Of a DNA stretch of 64,000 bases, positions 62,925-64,000 are shown piece by piece; the stretch's first letter is position 1, and each line of letters begins with the position of its first letter. The notes below the pieces were generated by a model that ran no database searches, had not been told where the DNA came from, and worked only from the letters and a program-made list of their open reading frames with translations. The position numbers were made by a program, and so were the translations under genes. The DNA comes from Azorinus chamasolen (taxonomy: Eukaryota; Mollusca; Bivalvia; Cardiida; Solecurtidae). The DNA lies in assembly GCA_963576725.1 (NCBI GenBank), contig OY755244.1, positions 38,485,855 to 38,549,854 on the forward strand, in the 5' to 3' direction.

Positions 62925-63647
62925 CTAAAAGAATAATACGCATGAATAATAACAGTTTATGTACTGGCTGAAATTGTGTTTAAAAAGAAATTTAAATATG
63001 AAAGAAAATATATGATCCAAATTTGAAATCATTCAGCTAAATATTGGCGTTATTGCTGGATTTTTTGTTGGCATTGCTGAAATAATATTAGAGAAGTTTT
63101 GATTCCTTACTTGAACGTGTACGTATACGTGTAAGCCTTATTGCGTCATCAATTCTGTGTATTACGTCATCAATATATGTGTAAATATAATTAGCCTTAG
63201 ACGTTCTCAATGTGTAGGATTACTACTAGAAGTTTTAACAAAACGTGTAAATTTATCATCGTTTAATGCCTATTTTTCGTAGGTCTTTAAGTAATATAGA
63301 ATGGTAGTACCAACCTTTCTCTTCATGTCACAAAACATAATTTACTTGAGAAAGGAAATAAAATGGGGTTTATATTATATACCGTGACCCAGTTGAAAAG
63401 TTCTTCTGAACCGAGTAGTGTTGTGTTGTGTGTCAATTTGGCTTTGTACTACATCTGTGTATGCTTCGTATTTATGATTCAACCTGTCTGTCTGTCTGTC
63501 TGTCCGCCCATATGCCTGTCTTTCAATATGTATATATGTCTGTGTGCTTATCTGTCTGTCTATCTGCATATATGTATCTGTGTCTTTCTGCCTGTTTGCC
63601 CGTCTGTTTGACTCTCGATCTGTCTATCTTTCAATCTGCACATCTGT

Positions 63648-64000
63648 TAGGACTGCAACGGTTCACTGAATTTCGGTTATTTTCGGTTCATTTGTCTCGA
63701 TTCGATTTTCGATTCGGCTCCGCAAATTTCGGTTCAGTGCGTCGATGTATGGTGAATTGGACTTAGTGCTCCAGATAAGGTGCATACGTGTGTATTTACG
63801 CATATTTTTCAAACAAAAACGCATTTGAAACTAAAATCGTGCGTATTGATACGAATAATATAGTGTCTCCGCCCAATCTGAAGAATTGCATTGGCGGACT
63901 TACCTGAGACATTCCGATTATAATTATGTATTTCGCACCCACCCTCGTACCATTCCGGTGAGTCGCGGCCGATTCCCTGTTATCTACATGAAAAATAATG
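63648..64000. mobile_element. hAT-like element, cut by the window end
   Basis: The left terminal repeat TAGGACTGCAACGGTTCA follows CACATCTGT. This copy is more diverged (for example a 4-bp gain near 63922-63930), so the insertion predates the recent amplification. Confidence 0.7.

Overview
The window is eukaryotic, AT-rich and repeat-dominated. It most likely comes from a bivalve mollusc (a clam). Four things point there: a permuted Penelope-like retroelement whose UGA codons sit at cysteine positions, a trait described for clams; tandem-repeat-bearing Helitron-like elements ending in a hairpin plus GCGAGCTAAAA; TTAA-flanked palindromic MITEs; and tRNA-like SINE heads. The species assignment is an inference. 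No complete ordinary gene is visible.

1-7 kb: a patchwork of short mobile elements. There are three near-full-length piggyBac-like MITEs (741-982, 4967-5208, 5809-6055), relatives of them, a foldback element (3773-3951), minisatellites and a GT-rich microsatellite. One convincing minus-strand exon (6232-6440) encodes a calcium-loop-like segment.

7.28-10.53 kb: a minus-strand Naiad-type Penelope-like element. Its N-terminal GIY-YIG endonuclease is followed by a CxC-type linker and then the reverse transcriptase. Three in-frame TGA codons fall at cysteine positions, and a textbook SECIS-shaped hairpin overlaps the stop codon. This copy also has a TAG and a one-base shift, so it is probably a decayed copy of a multi-selenocysteine retroelement.

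11.1-64 kb: a tandem array on the same (minus) strand carrying about 46 tiny exons of four kinds (57, 72, 57 and 81 nt). Every exon has phase 1 at both ends and encodes Ser/Thr/Pro-rich, mucin-like peptide. The basic unit is about 3.67 kb with four exons (89 codons). It looks like a doubled two-exon module. A derived unit of about 5.35 kb arose when a hAT-like element of about 0.84 kb and a Helitron-like element of about 0.87 kb inserted into introns. That unit was then amplified into seven very similar copies (about 23.6-59.4 kb). Shared variants show that a two-unit block was itself duplicated. Older units flank the derived block on both sides.

The apparent product is one long mucin-like extracellular protein or stalk, with exons in multiples of three nucleotides and common phase, so whole units can be gained, lost or skipped without changing frame. 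Neither the 5' nor the 3' end of that gene is recognised in the window.
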